A DNA stretch of 50,971 nucleotides from Candidatus Blautia stercoripullorum (GTDB lineage Bacteria; Bacillota; Clostridia; Lachnospirales; Lachnospiraceae), in NCBI GenBank assembly GCA_019120545.1, contig DWUX01000007.1, forward strand, positions 1 through 50,971, in the 5' to 3' direction. Below are positions 26,767 through 35,201 of this stretch, piece by piece (the first letter of the stretch is position 1; each line of letters starts with the position of its first letter). The notes below the pieces were generated by a model, which saw nothing but the letters and a program-made list of their open reading frames with translations, did not search any database and was not told the origin of the DNA. The translations under genes were made by a program, and so were the position numbers.

Positions 26767-28581
26767 CTAAGCGAACTGGCTGTTATAAAGCTGGGCGTAA
26801 GCTCCGCCTTTCTCCAGCAGTTCCCTGTGACGTCCCTGTTCGATTATGTTTCCATTCTCCATAAATAGGATCAGATCTGCGTCCACAATAGTAGAAAGAC
26901 GATGAGCGATCACAAAGCTGGTCCGGTTCTTCATCAGACTGCCCATAGCCTTTCCGATCTCCATCTCTGTCCGGGTATCCACACTGGAAGTAGCCTCGTC
27001 TAAGATAAGGATCGGCGGATCACAGAGGAATACTCTGGCTATAGTCAGAAGCTGTCTCTGGCCCACAGAGATATTCTCTGCCTCGTTCTGCAGTACCGTA
27101 TCGTATCCCATAGGCAGGGTCCTTACAAAGAAATCAACCCGTGCGGCCTTGGCTGCGGCGATGATCTCTTCTCTGGAAGCTTCCGGTTTTCCATAGGCAA
27201 TATTTTCTGCAATGGTTCCCTGATACAGCCAGGTATCCTGAAGGACCATGCCAAAGTTTTCCCGCAGGTTTCCTCTGGTCATTTTCCTGGTATCTACGCC
27301 GTCCAGGAGGATCCTGCCTCCATTTACCTCATAAAACCTCATGAGCAGATTGATCAGTGTGGTCTTTCCTGCTCCTGTGCTTCCTACCACAGCAATCTTC
27401 TGCCCCGGTTTTGCCCGGAAACTGATGCTCTCCATAAGGATCTTTTCCGGGGAATATCCAAAACGTACCTTTTCAAATTCTACCAGGCCTCTGGCTTTCT
27501 CTACCCTCTCCGGTTTTTCCGGCTCCGGAGAGATCTCTTCCTCATCTAAAAGCTGGTAGACTCTCTCCACACAGGCCAGGGCGGACTGCATGGAATTGAT
27601 CATATAGGCCCCTTCTGTCAAAGGTTCTCCTGCCTGATATACGTACTGAAAAAAGGCCTGAAACCTTCCTACAGAAAGACTCCCCTCCAGCAAAAGTTTT
27701 CCCGCAAATACTGCAATCCCTACCTGCCCCAGACGATTGATGAGGCGGATCGCAGGATTAATGGCATTGGTCACAAAATCCGCCCATTTAGTTGCCTGGG
27801 CCAGTTCTTCCGTCACCTGATGCATATCCCGGGAACTGTTCTCTTCCTGGGTAAAAGCTTTGATAATATTCCTGCCGCTGTAGGCCTCCTCTACCTGTCT
27901 GGTAACCCGGCTGACACACTGCTGCCTTCTGGCGGCAAACTCCAGAGTCTTGGCGGAAAAAAGTTTTGTAGAGAAAAGAGAAAAAGCCATAAACACCAGA
28001 AAGATCATCGTCAGTCCCACATGAAAGCGGAACATCATGATCAGCGATCCTATCACAAGACCCACTGCGGAAAACAGTTTAAGCAGTCCCGTCTGAAGAG
28101 CCTCTGCGTTTTTATCCAGATCGTTTACCGTCCGGCTCATGATCTCTCCCGGCTGATGTCTGTCAAAATAGGAAAGAGGAAGCCGTGAAAGTTTCTGACT
28201 GATATCTGTCCGCAGTTTCAGACTGAGCCGCTCCGCAAAGCTGGCCATAAGAAAATTCTGAAGGCCGTAGAACAGAGAAGTTGCTCCGTAAATGACAAGA
28301 AGAACACAGATCTCCCTGCCTCCTGATCCCCAGGTCACAGAAAAAGCCTGTCCGCCTCTGACCGCTTCCTGTATCTTTTCCCAGAGCAGGTCAATGATCC
28401 CCGCGCTGTAAACAGGCGCCAAAATAGAAAGAAGGGTGTAAAAGATCACAGATACCAAAACCACCAGAAGACGGCCGTGCTGCTCCTCTACAGAATCCCA
28501 CATTCTCTTTAAAGTCTCCAGAGGCCGGCTGGGCATTTCAAACTCCTGCTCTTCAAATAAAGCCTGGCTGTTTTCTTCCAT
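26767..28581 (-). CDS. Heterodimeric ABC exporter subunit (canonical-Glu half)
   Basis: A 604-residue half-transporter: six membrane helices (about 35-330) and an ATPase domain. Walker A is VGSTGAGKTT, Walker B ends LILDEATSSVD with the catalytic Glu intact, but the signature loop is SVGQRQ rather than LSGGQ. The neighbouring partner has the complementary defects, the hallmark of LmrCD/TM287-288-like heterodimers that export drugs or peptides. It lies 2 bp after its partner. Regulated with it by the MarR protein upstream. Substrate unknown. Confidence 0.9.
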   Translation of the reverse strand: MEENSQALFEEQEFEMPSRPLETLKRMWDSVEEQHGRLLVVLVSVIFYTLLSILAPVYSAGIIDLLWEKIQEAVRGGQAFSVTWGSGGREICVLLVIYGATSLFYGLQNFLMASFAERLSLKLRTDISQKLSRLPLSYFDRHQPGEIMSRTVNDLDKNAEALQTGLLKLFSAVGLVIGSLIMMFRFHVGLTMIFLVFMAFSLFSTKLFSAKTLEFAARRQQCVSRVTRQVEEAYSGRNIIKAFTQEENSSRDMHQVTEELAQATKWADFVTNAINPAIRLINRLGQVGIAVFAGKLLLEGSLSVGRFQAFFQYVYQAGEPLTEGAYMINSMQSALACVERVYQLLDEEEISPEPEKPERVEKARGLVEFEKVRFGYSPEKILMESISFRAKPGQKIAVVGSTGAGKTTLINLLMRFYEVNGGRILLDGVDTRKMTRGNLRENFGMVLQDTWLYQGTIAENIAYGKPEASREEIIAAAKAARVDFFVRTLPMGYDTVLQNEAENISVGQRQLLTIARVFLCDPPILILDEATSSVDTRTEMEIGKAMGSLMKNRTSFVIAHRLSTIVDADLILFMENGNIIEQGRHRELLEKGGAYAQLYNSQFA

Positions 28582-28583
28582 AC

Positions 28584-30308
28584 TTACTCCTCTCCTTTCA
28601 TCTGGGATCTGGCAATATCTCTGTATACGGAACAGTGTTCCATAAGATATTCATGATCACCCACATCTGCGATCCTGCCTTCATCCAGGACTACGATCTG
28701 GCTGGCATGTAAGATAGTACTGATCCTCTGGGCAATGATCAGCACTGCCGCTTCTTTCGTCTCTTCTTTCAAAGCTTCCCGCAAGGCTTTATCTGTCTTA
28801 AAGTCCAAAGCCGAAAAACTGTCATCAAATACATAAAGGCCGGTCTTCTTCATCAGGGCTCTGGCAATACACAGTCTCTGCTTCTGCCCTCCGGAAAAAT
28901 TAGTGCCTCCCTGGGCCACTTTTGTCTCCAGACCCTGAGGCAGATTTTTCACAAAATCAGCCTGAGCGGTCTTCAATGCATGGAGCATTTCTTCCTCTCC
29001 GGCTGTTTCTTTACCCTGGGCCAGATTTTCCTTTATGGTCCCTGAGAAAAGCCAGGCCTTCTGGGGCACATAAGAAATTTCCTGCCGCAGCCCTTTCTGG
29101 GGAAGACTGCGGATATCCTGTCCTCTGAACAAGATCCTTCCCTGGCTTACATCGTGGAATCTGAGGATCAGCCTGGCTATAGTAGATTTCCCGCTTCCCG
29201 TACTTCCAATGATCGCCGTAGTTTCTCCCCTTCTGCAGGTAAAACTGATGTTTTTCAGTGTGTTTTCTTCTGCATCTGAAAAACAAAATCCCACATTTTC
29301 AAAGCGCAGGATTTCCTCTCCCTCTTCCTCCGGCCAGTCTGCACTTTCCTCTGTGTCCTGTATTTCAGGCACTGTCTCCAGCACCTCCTCCATACGGCGG
29401 ATACAGACTCTGGCCCTTGGAAGGAGGATGATCACCATCTGTGCCATAATAATATAAAACAGAATAAGAATCGCGTATTCTGTCAGGGCTGTTATGTCCC
29501 CGATCTGCATAAATCCCCGGCCGATCCGGTTTCCTCCCAGCCAGAGGATCAGGACAATACACAGATTGATCACTGTAAAAGCCGCCACATCCAGTCCTGC
29601 AAAAAGCATGTTTGCCTGGATGGAAGACTCTGCATAGTCCTCAAAAGTTTTCCTCATTCTTCCTTCTTCTCTTTTTTCCTTGTGGAAAGCTCTGATCACC
29701 CGGACTCCTGTAATATTCTCCCGGAGGACTACATTCATCCGATCCAGGAACCGCTGGAGCCGGTCAAAAATTTCCGATGCTTTCCTGGTCACAAACAAGG
29801 CCAGCACAATAATAAAAACCGTCACTCCGATAAGCAGCAGCCCCATCTGAAAATCTATGGCAAAAGCCAGAGAAGTGCCCATGATACAGACCACCGGAAC
29901 AGGGACTACCATCTGAATACACCAGACCACGGCCTGCTGGATCACATTAATATCATTTAAAGTCCTTGTGATCATGGAACCGGTCCCAAATTTCTGAAAA
30001 TCCTCTCCTGAAAATTCCAGAGATTTGTCATATACTGCATTTCGCATATCCCTGCCAAGTTTTGCAGACAGATCTGCGCACAGGTAGCTTCCCCCAAGAG
30101 CTCCTGCTCCTGCAAGAAAAGCGATCAGTATCATCTGACCGCCTTTTTCCAGCATATAGTCCAGGCTTCCTCCGGCCACGCCTATATTGACCATATCTGC
30201 CGTCAGTCTGGGGATCAGCAGGCCGCCCGCCACATCCAGCACTGTTACCAGTAATGTAAAAAAGCATAATCTTTTATACGGTTTCATAAACCGTAATACC
30301 GTCTTCAT
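28584..30308 (-). CDS. Heterodimeric ABC exporter subunit (degenerate-site half)
   Basis: A 574-residue half-transporter with six membrane helices (about 15-290) and an ATPase domain: Walker A IGSTGSGKST, signature FSGGQKQR, and a Walker B end VFDDSFSALD where Asp replaces the catalytic Glu. It therefore supplies the good signature loop and the weak hydrolysis site in the heterodimer. It follows the MarR gene by 36 bp on the same strand. Function is likely multidrug or peptide export. Confidence 0.9.
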   Translation of the reverse strand: MKTVLRFMKPYKRLCFFTLLVTVLDVAGGLLIPRLTADMVNIGVAGGSLDYMLEKGGQMILIAFLAGAGALGGSYLCADLSAKLGRDMRNAVYDKSLEFSGEDFQKFGTGSMITRTLNDINVIQQAVVWCIQMVVPVPVVCIMGTSLAFAIDFQMGLLLIGVTVFIIVLALFVTRKASEIFDRLQRFLDRMNVVLRENITGVRVIRAFHKEKREEGRMRKTFEDYAESSIQANMLFAGLDVAAFTVINLCIVLILWLGGNRIGRGFMQIGDITALTEYAILILFYIIMAQMVIILLPRARVCIRRMEEVLETVPEIQDTEESADWPEEEGEEILRFENVGFCFSDAEENTLKNISFTCRRGETTAIIGSTGSGKSTIARLILRFHDVSQGRILFRGQDIRSLPQKGLRQEISYVPQKAWLFSGTIKENLAQGKETAGEEEMLHALKTAQADFVKNLPQGLETKVAQGGTNFSGGQKQRLCIARALMKKTGLYVFDDSFSALDFKTDKALREALKEETKEAAVLIIAQRISTILHASQIVVLDEGRIADVGDHEYLMEHCSVYRDIARSQMKGEE

Positions 30309-30344
30309 AAAATCCTCCTGTTATGTCTCTCTCTTTTGTAATTG

Positions 30345-30788
30345 TCAGATTTTTTCCGCTCCTTCTTTCATATATCTGGTATACTTCCGGAGAATCTCCG
30401 TGATCTGTTCCTGTTCCTGTACTTCCAGCCTTGCAAAGACCTGATGCTCCAGATCCAGCATCCGGTCTACGGTCCTTTTCACAAAGTCTTCCCCTTTTGC
30501 TGTGAAAGAAAGAGTCTTGTTCCTCCTGTCACCGGGAGCCGGCGCCATATAAAGATAGCCCTGTTTTTCCAGGTTCTTAATAGCAGAGTTTATGGTCTGC
30601 CGGCTCATAGACATTTCCTCTGCGATCTCTGCCTGAGTCAGCTCCCGGTCTGCTTCCCGCATGGTACACAAAATCCACATGGCACTGTCGGAAAGCCCAA
30701 ATTTCAGCGCCAGCGTATGATAGACATCATCTGCTTCTTTAGAGGCGCTGATAAATTCCTGATATCTTTTTTCCGATTCTTTTTCCAA
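30345..30788 (-). CDS. MarR-family transcriptional regulator
   Basis: A 147-residue winged-helix regulator: dimerisation helices at both ends and the recognition core LTQAEIAEEMSMSRQTINSAIKNLEKQGY (helix-turn-helix about 50-75), then the wing with GDRRNKTLSFTAKG. It heads the exporter operon. Two copies of an inverted ATAATCCGA-type site lie on its promoter, so it very likely represses itself and the exporter until a ligand, probably an exported compound, is bound. Confidence 0.92.
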   Translation of the reverse strand: MEKESEKRYQEFISASKEADDVYHTLALKFGLSDSAMWILCTMREADRELTQAEIAEEMSMSRQTINSAIKNLEKQGYLYMAPAPGDRRNKTLSFTAKGEDFVKRTVDRMLDLEHQVFARLEVQEQEQITEILRKYTRYMKEGAEKI

Positions 30789-30862
30789 TTATCCTCCTCC
30801 TTATCCTCAAAAAATTAAAAGCCCCGATGCGGGTATGTCCCTTTGACTTGTTGTCCGCATAA

Positions 30863-30915
30863 ATAATCCGAAATCGGATTATAGAGATTATATTACGATT
30901 TCGGATTATTATCAA
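30863..30915 (-). promoter_or_regulatory. MarR-exporter promoter with twin operators
   Basis: On the minus strand TTGATA (30910-30915) and TATAAT (30887-30892) are 17 bases apart. Operator 1 (30863-30882) is a 9-bp-arm palindrome, ATAATCCGA-AA-TCGGATTAT, just after the -10 box. Operator 2 (30892-30909) is an imperfect copy filling the spacer. A repressor on either would block polymerase. Confidence 0.8.
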
Positions 30916-30942
30916 GATAAATCTCTGCAATTCCTTCTGGAT

Positions 30943-31752
30943 TTATCTGAATAAATATTGATATGCCCGCCTCTGCTGAAGCAGAATGTCACAAACTCTG
31001 TTTTTTATCTCTGCAGGATAGTAACGCTCTTTCTCCAGCAATTCTGTTATTACATGCTGGTCATAATAGAATTTCAGATTTTGCCCATACAGTTTTTCAA
31101 CGGCTTCAAGCTGTTCATTAAAATCCTGACTCAAAGTCTTAGCCCGAACCTGTGGTATTAAATTTATAACATCTTCACTCACAGGGTAATCCATCTTGGT
31201 ATCTGAAAGGAGCGCACAGCCATTATCAAAGATCGGACAGTAATGATATTCTCCTGATTTATCACGCAGCACCGCAATATTATGCATATGCCTGTCTTCA
31301 TTGAGAAATAGTGCATCTACAGTCAATAATTTAGAGAGATACACTCCAAAATCTTTCAGTCCTGTCATCTGTTCTACCTGTTCTGTCAGAAAACGACCCC
31401 GCTCCTCGATTCCCTGAATTCTAAAGATACTTTTATACAGGCTCTGATTATAAAAAGTATGGAACAGACGCTCTAATGTGATGAGCTGCCATCCCCGGGG
31501 AAGAAAATTCCTGCTTTTACAGCCCAGATATCTGCTTTTTTTATAAAATATCTCCTCTGTTTCATAAGGAATAAATTCCCCGGCCTTTAAATCGGAATAT
31601 TTTAAAAGGGCGGAAACCATGTATTCCGCCAGCCCCTCATATCCTGTGTAGTCAGCTTTATACCACTCCCCGGCCTGCTCCCATTTAAGCTGATTCCCCT
31701 TGGAAGACTGGACAGGAAAAGCTCTGATATCTTTTTCTTTCAGCTCTGCCAC
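30943..31752 (-). CDS. HipA-like kinase (toxin of a TA pair)
   Basis: A 269-residue HipA C-terminal-like kinase using a GTG start at 31752, where the ribosome site AGAGGTGA overlaps the stop of the upstream regulator; the ORF-track start is a TTG nine codons earlier. The catalytic loop is NEDRHMHNIAVL and the metal-binding loop IFDNG, both as in HipA kinases. It lacks the N-terminal subdomain of classical HipA (about 440 residues), so it is a short variant. With the HTH protein upstream it forms a HipBA-like toxin-antitoxin unit; substrate (in HipA, a tRNA synthetase) is not known here. Confidence 0.75.
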   Translation of the reverse strand: MAELKEKDIRAFPVQSSKGNQLKWEQAGEWYKADYTGYEGLAEYMVSALLKYSDLKAGEFIPYETEEIFYKKSRYLGCKSRNFLPRGWQLITLERLFHTFYNQSLYKSIFRIQGIEERGRFLTEQVEQMTGLKDFGVYLSKLLTVDALFLNEDRHMHNIAVLRDKSGEYHYCPIFDNGCALLSDTKMDYPVSEDVINLIPQVRAKTLSQDFNEQLEAVEKLYGQNLKFYYDQHVITELLEKERYYPAEIKNRVCDILLQQRRAYQYLFR

Positions 31753-31757
31753 TGTTC

Positions 31758-32297
31758 TCACCTCTCGATCTGGATCCAAAAATCGTCTTCTGCCATCCTG
31801 CCCTGGGTTTTCTGGATGATCATAAACGGATCATAAAAAGGAAGATTTAATTCCCTGAGCACAATTTTCATTTTATCTCTGGTCCTTGGAAAACATCTGG
31901 ACTCCAGAAAAGCCTCATAGTCTTCATAGGAAGGATGCTCTTCCTTTCCAAAAGCCCGCAGTACGGGATCTGCCGCAAAGTTTTTTATTTTTACATTTCT
32001 GGCAGGATCATCTACATCGATAATCGTACATAACTGATCATTATACATATATCGAAGACGGACCGGCAGCTTTTTCTCCGGGATCTCAAATTCTTCTACA
32101 AGCCACACTTTTTCTCTGAGAATAGCAAGAAGTATAGCAGCAGGGCCTTTGACCTCACCATCTCGCTGTTCCCATCGTTCCACTGTTTTTACGGATACAT
32201 TCGTTAATTCTGCCAGTTCTCTCTGTTTTAATTTCAGTTTTTTTCGGATAATTTTCACCTCGGCGGCAGAAAATGTTTTCTGAAAAGCAAATTCCAT
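31758..32297 (-). CDS. XRE-type HTH regulator (antitoxin of HipA-like pair)
   Basis: A 179-residue protein with an N-terminal Cro/C1-type helix-turn-helix (KLKLKQRELAELTNVSVKTV) and a C-terminal domain of about 110 residues that I do not recognise. The start at 32297 is preceded by GGGGTGATC; the ORF-track start adds 12 residues. It is directly followed by the kinase gene, giving the usual antitoxin-first order. Autoregulation through the large inverted repeat at 32335-32389 is likely. Confidence 0.75.
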   Translation of the reverse strand: MEFAFQKTFSAAEVKIIRKKLKLKQRELAELTNVSVKTVERWEQRDGEVKGPAAILLAILREKVWLVEEFEIPEKKLPVRLRYMYNDQLCTIIDVDDPARNVKIKNFAADPVLRAFGKEEHPSYEDYEAFLESRCFPRTRDKMKIVLRELNLPFYDPFMIIQKTQGRMAEDDFWIQIER

Positions 32298-32321
32298 AAG
32301 ATCACCCCTTCTAGTTTCAAT

Positions 32322-32350
32322 AGTATACCACAAAAAACTCCTAAATATAA
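32322..32350 (-). promoter_or_regulatory. Promoter of the HipBA-like pair
   Basis: On the minus strand TTATAT (32345-32350) and TATACT (32322-32327, preceded by TGTGG) are 17 bases apart. The -35 box lies inside the long inverted repeat. Confidence 0.5.
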
Positions 32351-32389
32351 GGGGTATTTCTTTATTTTTCCCCTTATATTTAGGAGTTT
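32335..32389. terminator. 20-bp perfect inverted repeat: terminator and likely operator
   Basis: Two 20-base arms (32335-32354 and 32370-32389) pair perfectly over a 15-base loop. On the minus strand the stem is followed by TTTTTT, making a strong terminator for the molybdenum operon that ends at 32444. The same arms (each with CCCCTTATATTTAGGAG) cover the -35 box of the toxin-antitoxin promoter, so they may also be paired operator sites for the HTH protein. Confidence 0.75.
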
Positions 32390-32443
32390 TTATAGTTGCT
32401 CCTTATTCCAGAACCGTAAGCTCGTCCCTTTCCCTGTCAGCAT

Positions 32444-33466
32444 TCAGCCGGTCCCAAAGCCGCAGTCCGGCCAGCGGCATTCCTCACAACCCAGACACAA
32501 TCCTCCATTCCCAAGCCTGGTAATATCCTTCCTGGAGATCCGGACTCCTGCCGCGATCCTGGGCAGGACCAGATCGAAGATCGTGGTTTTTGCATACATG
32601 ACACAGCCGGGCAGCCCCATAACCGGCGTCCCATCGGAGAAATAGGCCAGGCAGAACATAGCTCCCGGAAGTACAGGAGCTCCATAGGTAACTACCTCAG
32701 CCCCGCTTTCTTTTATAGCTCCCGGCGTCTGGTCGTCGGGGTCCACGCTCATGCCTCCTGTGGCTATGATCAGTTCACATCCCCGGTCCTTCAGCTTTCG
32801 GATCCCTGCTGTGATCTTTTCTTTTTCATCTCCCACAGTGATATGATCTTCTGCCTGTATACCGTATTGCTCCAGTTTGTTTTTAACTACTGGAGTAAAG
32901 GTATCCCGGATCCTTCCATAAAATACCTCATTTCCGGTGGTAATGATCCCTGCTTTCTTCAAACTGTAAGGCAAAAGCCGGCAAAGAGGCTTCTCCCCCG
33001 CCGTCTTTTTGACCAGCTCCATTTTTTCCTTTTTGATCACCAAAGGGATCACCCTGGTCCCCAGGAGTTTATCTCCTTTTTTCACCGGAGTATTACTGTG
33101 TCTGGTAGCGATCATCACCTGTTCGATCTCGTTGACTGCATCCAGTCTTTCCACATCAACCGTAAACAGTCCGTCGCAGGCAGCAGTCAGTTCAATCTTG
33201 CCTTCTTTAACTTCAGAGGGGATCATATTTTCTCCCCCGGAAACCCGGCACAGGATCCGGGCCGCTTCATTTTCATGGTAGACAGTATCATCTTTTTCCC
33301 ATACATAGAGCTGGTCTTTTCCCATACTCAAAAGAACGGGGATATCTTCCTCTGCGACAATATGCCCTTTCCTGAACCGGGGGCCTTTGGAGACCCCTTT
33401 GATGATCTGGGTCAGGTCATGACAGAGCACCTGTCCTACCGCATCTTCTGTACGTATTAACTTCAT
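32444..33466 (-). CDS. MoeA-like molybdopterin-binding protein
   Basis: A 340-residue protein with a MoCF_biosynth domain (about 165-305: ITTGNEVFYGRIRDTF, IIATGGMSVDPDD, MGLPGCVMY) that binds molybdopterin and, in MoeA, inserts molybdate. It lacks the full MoeA N-terminal layout and carries a C-terminal Cys motif, CLGCEECRWPDCGFG, typical of the version found with molybdenum hydroxylases. It overlaps modC by 4 bp, tying cofactor assembly to molybdate import. It may deliver molybdate to a dedicated cofactor variant. The stop is TGA; I see no selenocysteine signal beside it. Confidence 0.85.
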   Translation of the reverse strand: MKLIRTEDAVGQVLCHDLTQIIKGVSKGPRFRKGHIVAEEDIPVLLSMGKDQLYVWEKDDTVYHENEAARILCRVSGGENMIPSEVKEGKIELTAACDGLFTVDVERLDAVNEIEQVMIATRHSNTPVKKGDKLLGTRVIPLVIKKEKMELVKKTAGEKPLCRLLPYSLKKAGIITTGNEVFYGRIRDTFTPVVKNKLEQYGIQAEDHITVGDEKEKITAGIRKLKDRGCELIIATGGMSVDPDDQTPGAIKESGAEVVTYGAPVLPGAMFCLAYFSDGTPVMGLPGCVMYAKTTIFDLVLPRIAAGVRISRKDITRLGNGGLCLGCEECRWPDCGFGTG

Positions 33467-34530
33467 ATCTCATCCTCCTGTATCTGCTCCGGATAAAGAA
33501 GCAGAACATTCTGAGGGGCAATGCCAAGCTTCTCCGGCATGATCCTCGGGTTTCTGTCCTTAGGCAGTCTCCACCAGAGATCCCCGGTCCCCTCCTTCTG
33601 TCCCGCATATCGGAACAGGATCCTCATCTCGAAGGGCTCTTCCCTTTCTGATGAATATATAACCGGGAAGACATTTTCCCGGGCTTTAGGGTTAAAATAA
33701 TGAGCCCTAAGCCCCACCGCGCACACATCCTCTCTTACCGGCTTTCCTGTGCGGAGACAAATGCCCCATTCCGGCACTTCCACTTCATATTCTCCAATTT
33801 TCCGGGCGCCGGCGATATTTTTACATCCCGTAAGCATTGCTCCCGCACGGCTGCCCGGATCTGCGAAAAGTTTTTTTGTTTCATCGGTTTTCAGGATCCG
33901 GCCCTTTTCCATGACTGCCGTCCGGCCGCAGAGATAATAAACTTCATCCCGGCTGTGGCTCACCAGAAGCACATCTTTTCCGTAACCGGCAAGAATATCC
34001 TTCACCTGTATCTGGAGGAGTTCCCGGAGATAGGAGTCTAAAGCGCTGAAAGGTTCATCCAGTAAAAGGACTTCCGGTTCGCTGACCAGCATCCGGGCCA
34101 GCGCAGTTCTCTGCTGCTGGCCGCCGCTTAACTGGGCCGGATATAATTTTCTCTGTTCTGAAAGATCCATTTTTTCCAGCATATCTTCCATTTTTTTCTT
34201 CCGCATTCCCCTGTCCTTTTCCGCGGACAGGCCGCAGAGAATATTTTTCTCCACAGTCATATTAGGAAACAATGCGTAATTCTGAAAAAGGTATCCTACC
34301 TTCCGATCCTGGGGCTTCAGGTTGACCTTCTTTTCGCTGTCAAAAAGCACCCTGCCATCCAGGACAATCCTTCCTTCATCCGGCTTTTCAATACCTGCGA
34401 TCGCTTTCAGGGTCATACTCTTTCCGCAGCCGGAAGCTCCCAGAAGCCCGGTAATACCGCCAGGGTGCTCCAGATCTACAGCCAGCTGAAAATCCCCCAG
34501 TTTTTTCCGGATATGGACTGACAGACTCAT
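33463..34530 (-). CDS. modC: Molybdate ABC transporter ATPase
   Basis: A 355-residue ATP-binding subunit. Walker A is LGASGCGKSMT, signature LSGGQQQR, Walker B LLLDEPFSALD, H-loop VSHSRDE. The C-terminal 120 residues hold a TOBE-like region that can sense molybdate. It energises ModA-ModB import. Overlaps modB and the MoeA-like gene by 4 bp each. Confidence 0.92.
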   Translation of the reverse strand: MSLSVHIRKKLGDFQLAVDLEHPGGITGLLGASGCGKSMTLKAIAGIEKPDEGRIVLDGRVLFDSEKKVNLKPQDRKVGYLFQNYALFPNMTVEKNILCGLSAEKDRGMRKKKMEDMLEKMDLSEQRKLYPAQLSGGQQQRTALARMLVSEPEVLLLDEPFSALDSYLRELLQIQVKDILAGYGKDVLLVSHSRDEVYYLCGRTAVMEKGRILKTDETKKLFADPGSRAGAMLTGCKNIAGARKIGEYEVEVPEWGICLRTGKPVREDVCAVGLRAHYFNPKARENVFPVIYSSEREEPFEMRILFRYAGQKEGTGDLWWRLPKDRNPRIMPEKLGIAPQNVLLLYPEQIQEDEI

Positions 34531-35201
34531 CTTCTTCCACCTGCCTTTCTGTTCCGGCGTTCCAGCATATTTACTGCCAGCAGGATCACCGTGGATATAA
34601 CTACATTTACTATAACCCAGAGAAAGGCTTCCTGCTCATTATTTGTCCTCCAAAGCTGATAGACTGTAGTGGATATAGTGGCAGTCTTTCCCGGTACATA
34701 GCCGATCAGCATACTGGTGGCTCCATATTCTCCCAGTGCTCTGGCGAAAGCCAGGACAGTCCCTGCTAAGATCCCCTGGCGGCAGGCCGGCATCCGGATC
34801 CTCCAGAAAATATAGGTATTGGAAAGTCCCAGAGTCTGACCGGAGTAAGCTAAAGTTGTATCAAAGCTTTCAAAGGCCCCTCTGGCCGTCCGGTACATCA
34901 GAGGAAAGGCCACCACAGCTGACGCTACAATTCCTCCATACCAGGTCATAGCAAACTGTATGCCGAAATTTGCCAGAAATTTCCCCAAAGGTCTTTGAGG
35001 TCCCAGCAGGATCAGCAGAAAATAGCCGCATACTGTAGGCGGGAGCACCATAGGCAGGGTTAAGATCACGTCCAGTATACCTTTGACGCCTCTGGGAAGC
35101 CGGGCTATATAATAAGCCGCCAGGATTCCCAGAAAAAATACAACTATGCAGCTGACCGCCGCGATCCTCAGAGAGTTCCAGAGGGGATACCAATCCATCA
35201 T
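34527..35201 (-). CDS. modB: Molybdate ABC transporter permease
   Basis: A 224-residue permease with about five membrane helices and the EAA loop region (about GQTLGLSNTYIFWRIRMPA) that contacts ModC. It matches the compact ModB family in length and includes the usual ARALGEYGATSMLIGYVPG segment. Overlaps modA and modC by 4 bp each. Confidence 0.93.
   Translation of the reverse strand: MMDWYPLWNSLRIAAVSCIVVFFLGILAAYYIARLPRGVKGILDVILTLPMVLPPTVCGYFLLILLGPQRPLGKFLANFGIQFAMTWYGGIVASAVVAFPLMYRTARGAFESFDTTLAYSGQTLGLSNTYIFWRIRMPACRQGILAGTVLAFARALGEYGATSMLIGYVPGKTATISTTVYQLWRTNNEQEAFLWVIVNVVISTVILLAVNMLERRNRKAGGRR

Noticed and set aside
30739-30930. 63-residue minus-strand ORF upstream of MarR
   Set aside because: It overlaps the MarR start in another frame and crosses the promoter and operators.
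32390-32446. TGA at the end of the MoeA-like gene read as selenocysteine
   Set aside because: The protein already ends with the usual Cys motif and FG, and the long hairpin starts about 55 bases later, too far for a bacterial SECIS element.
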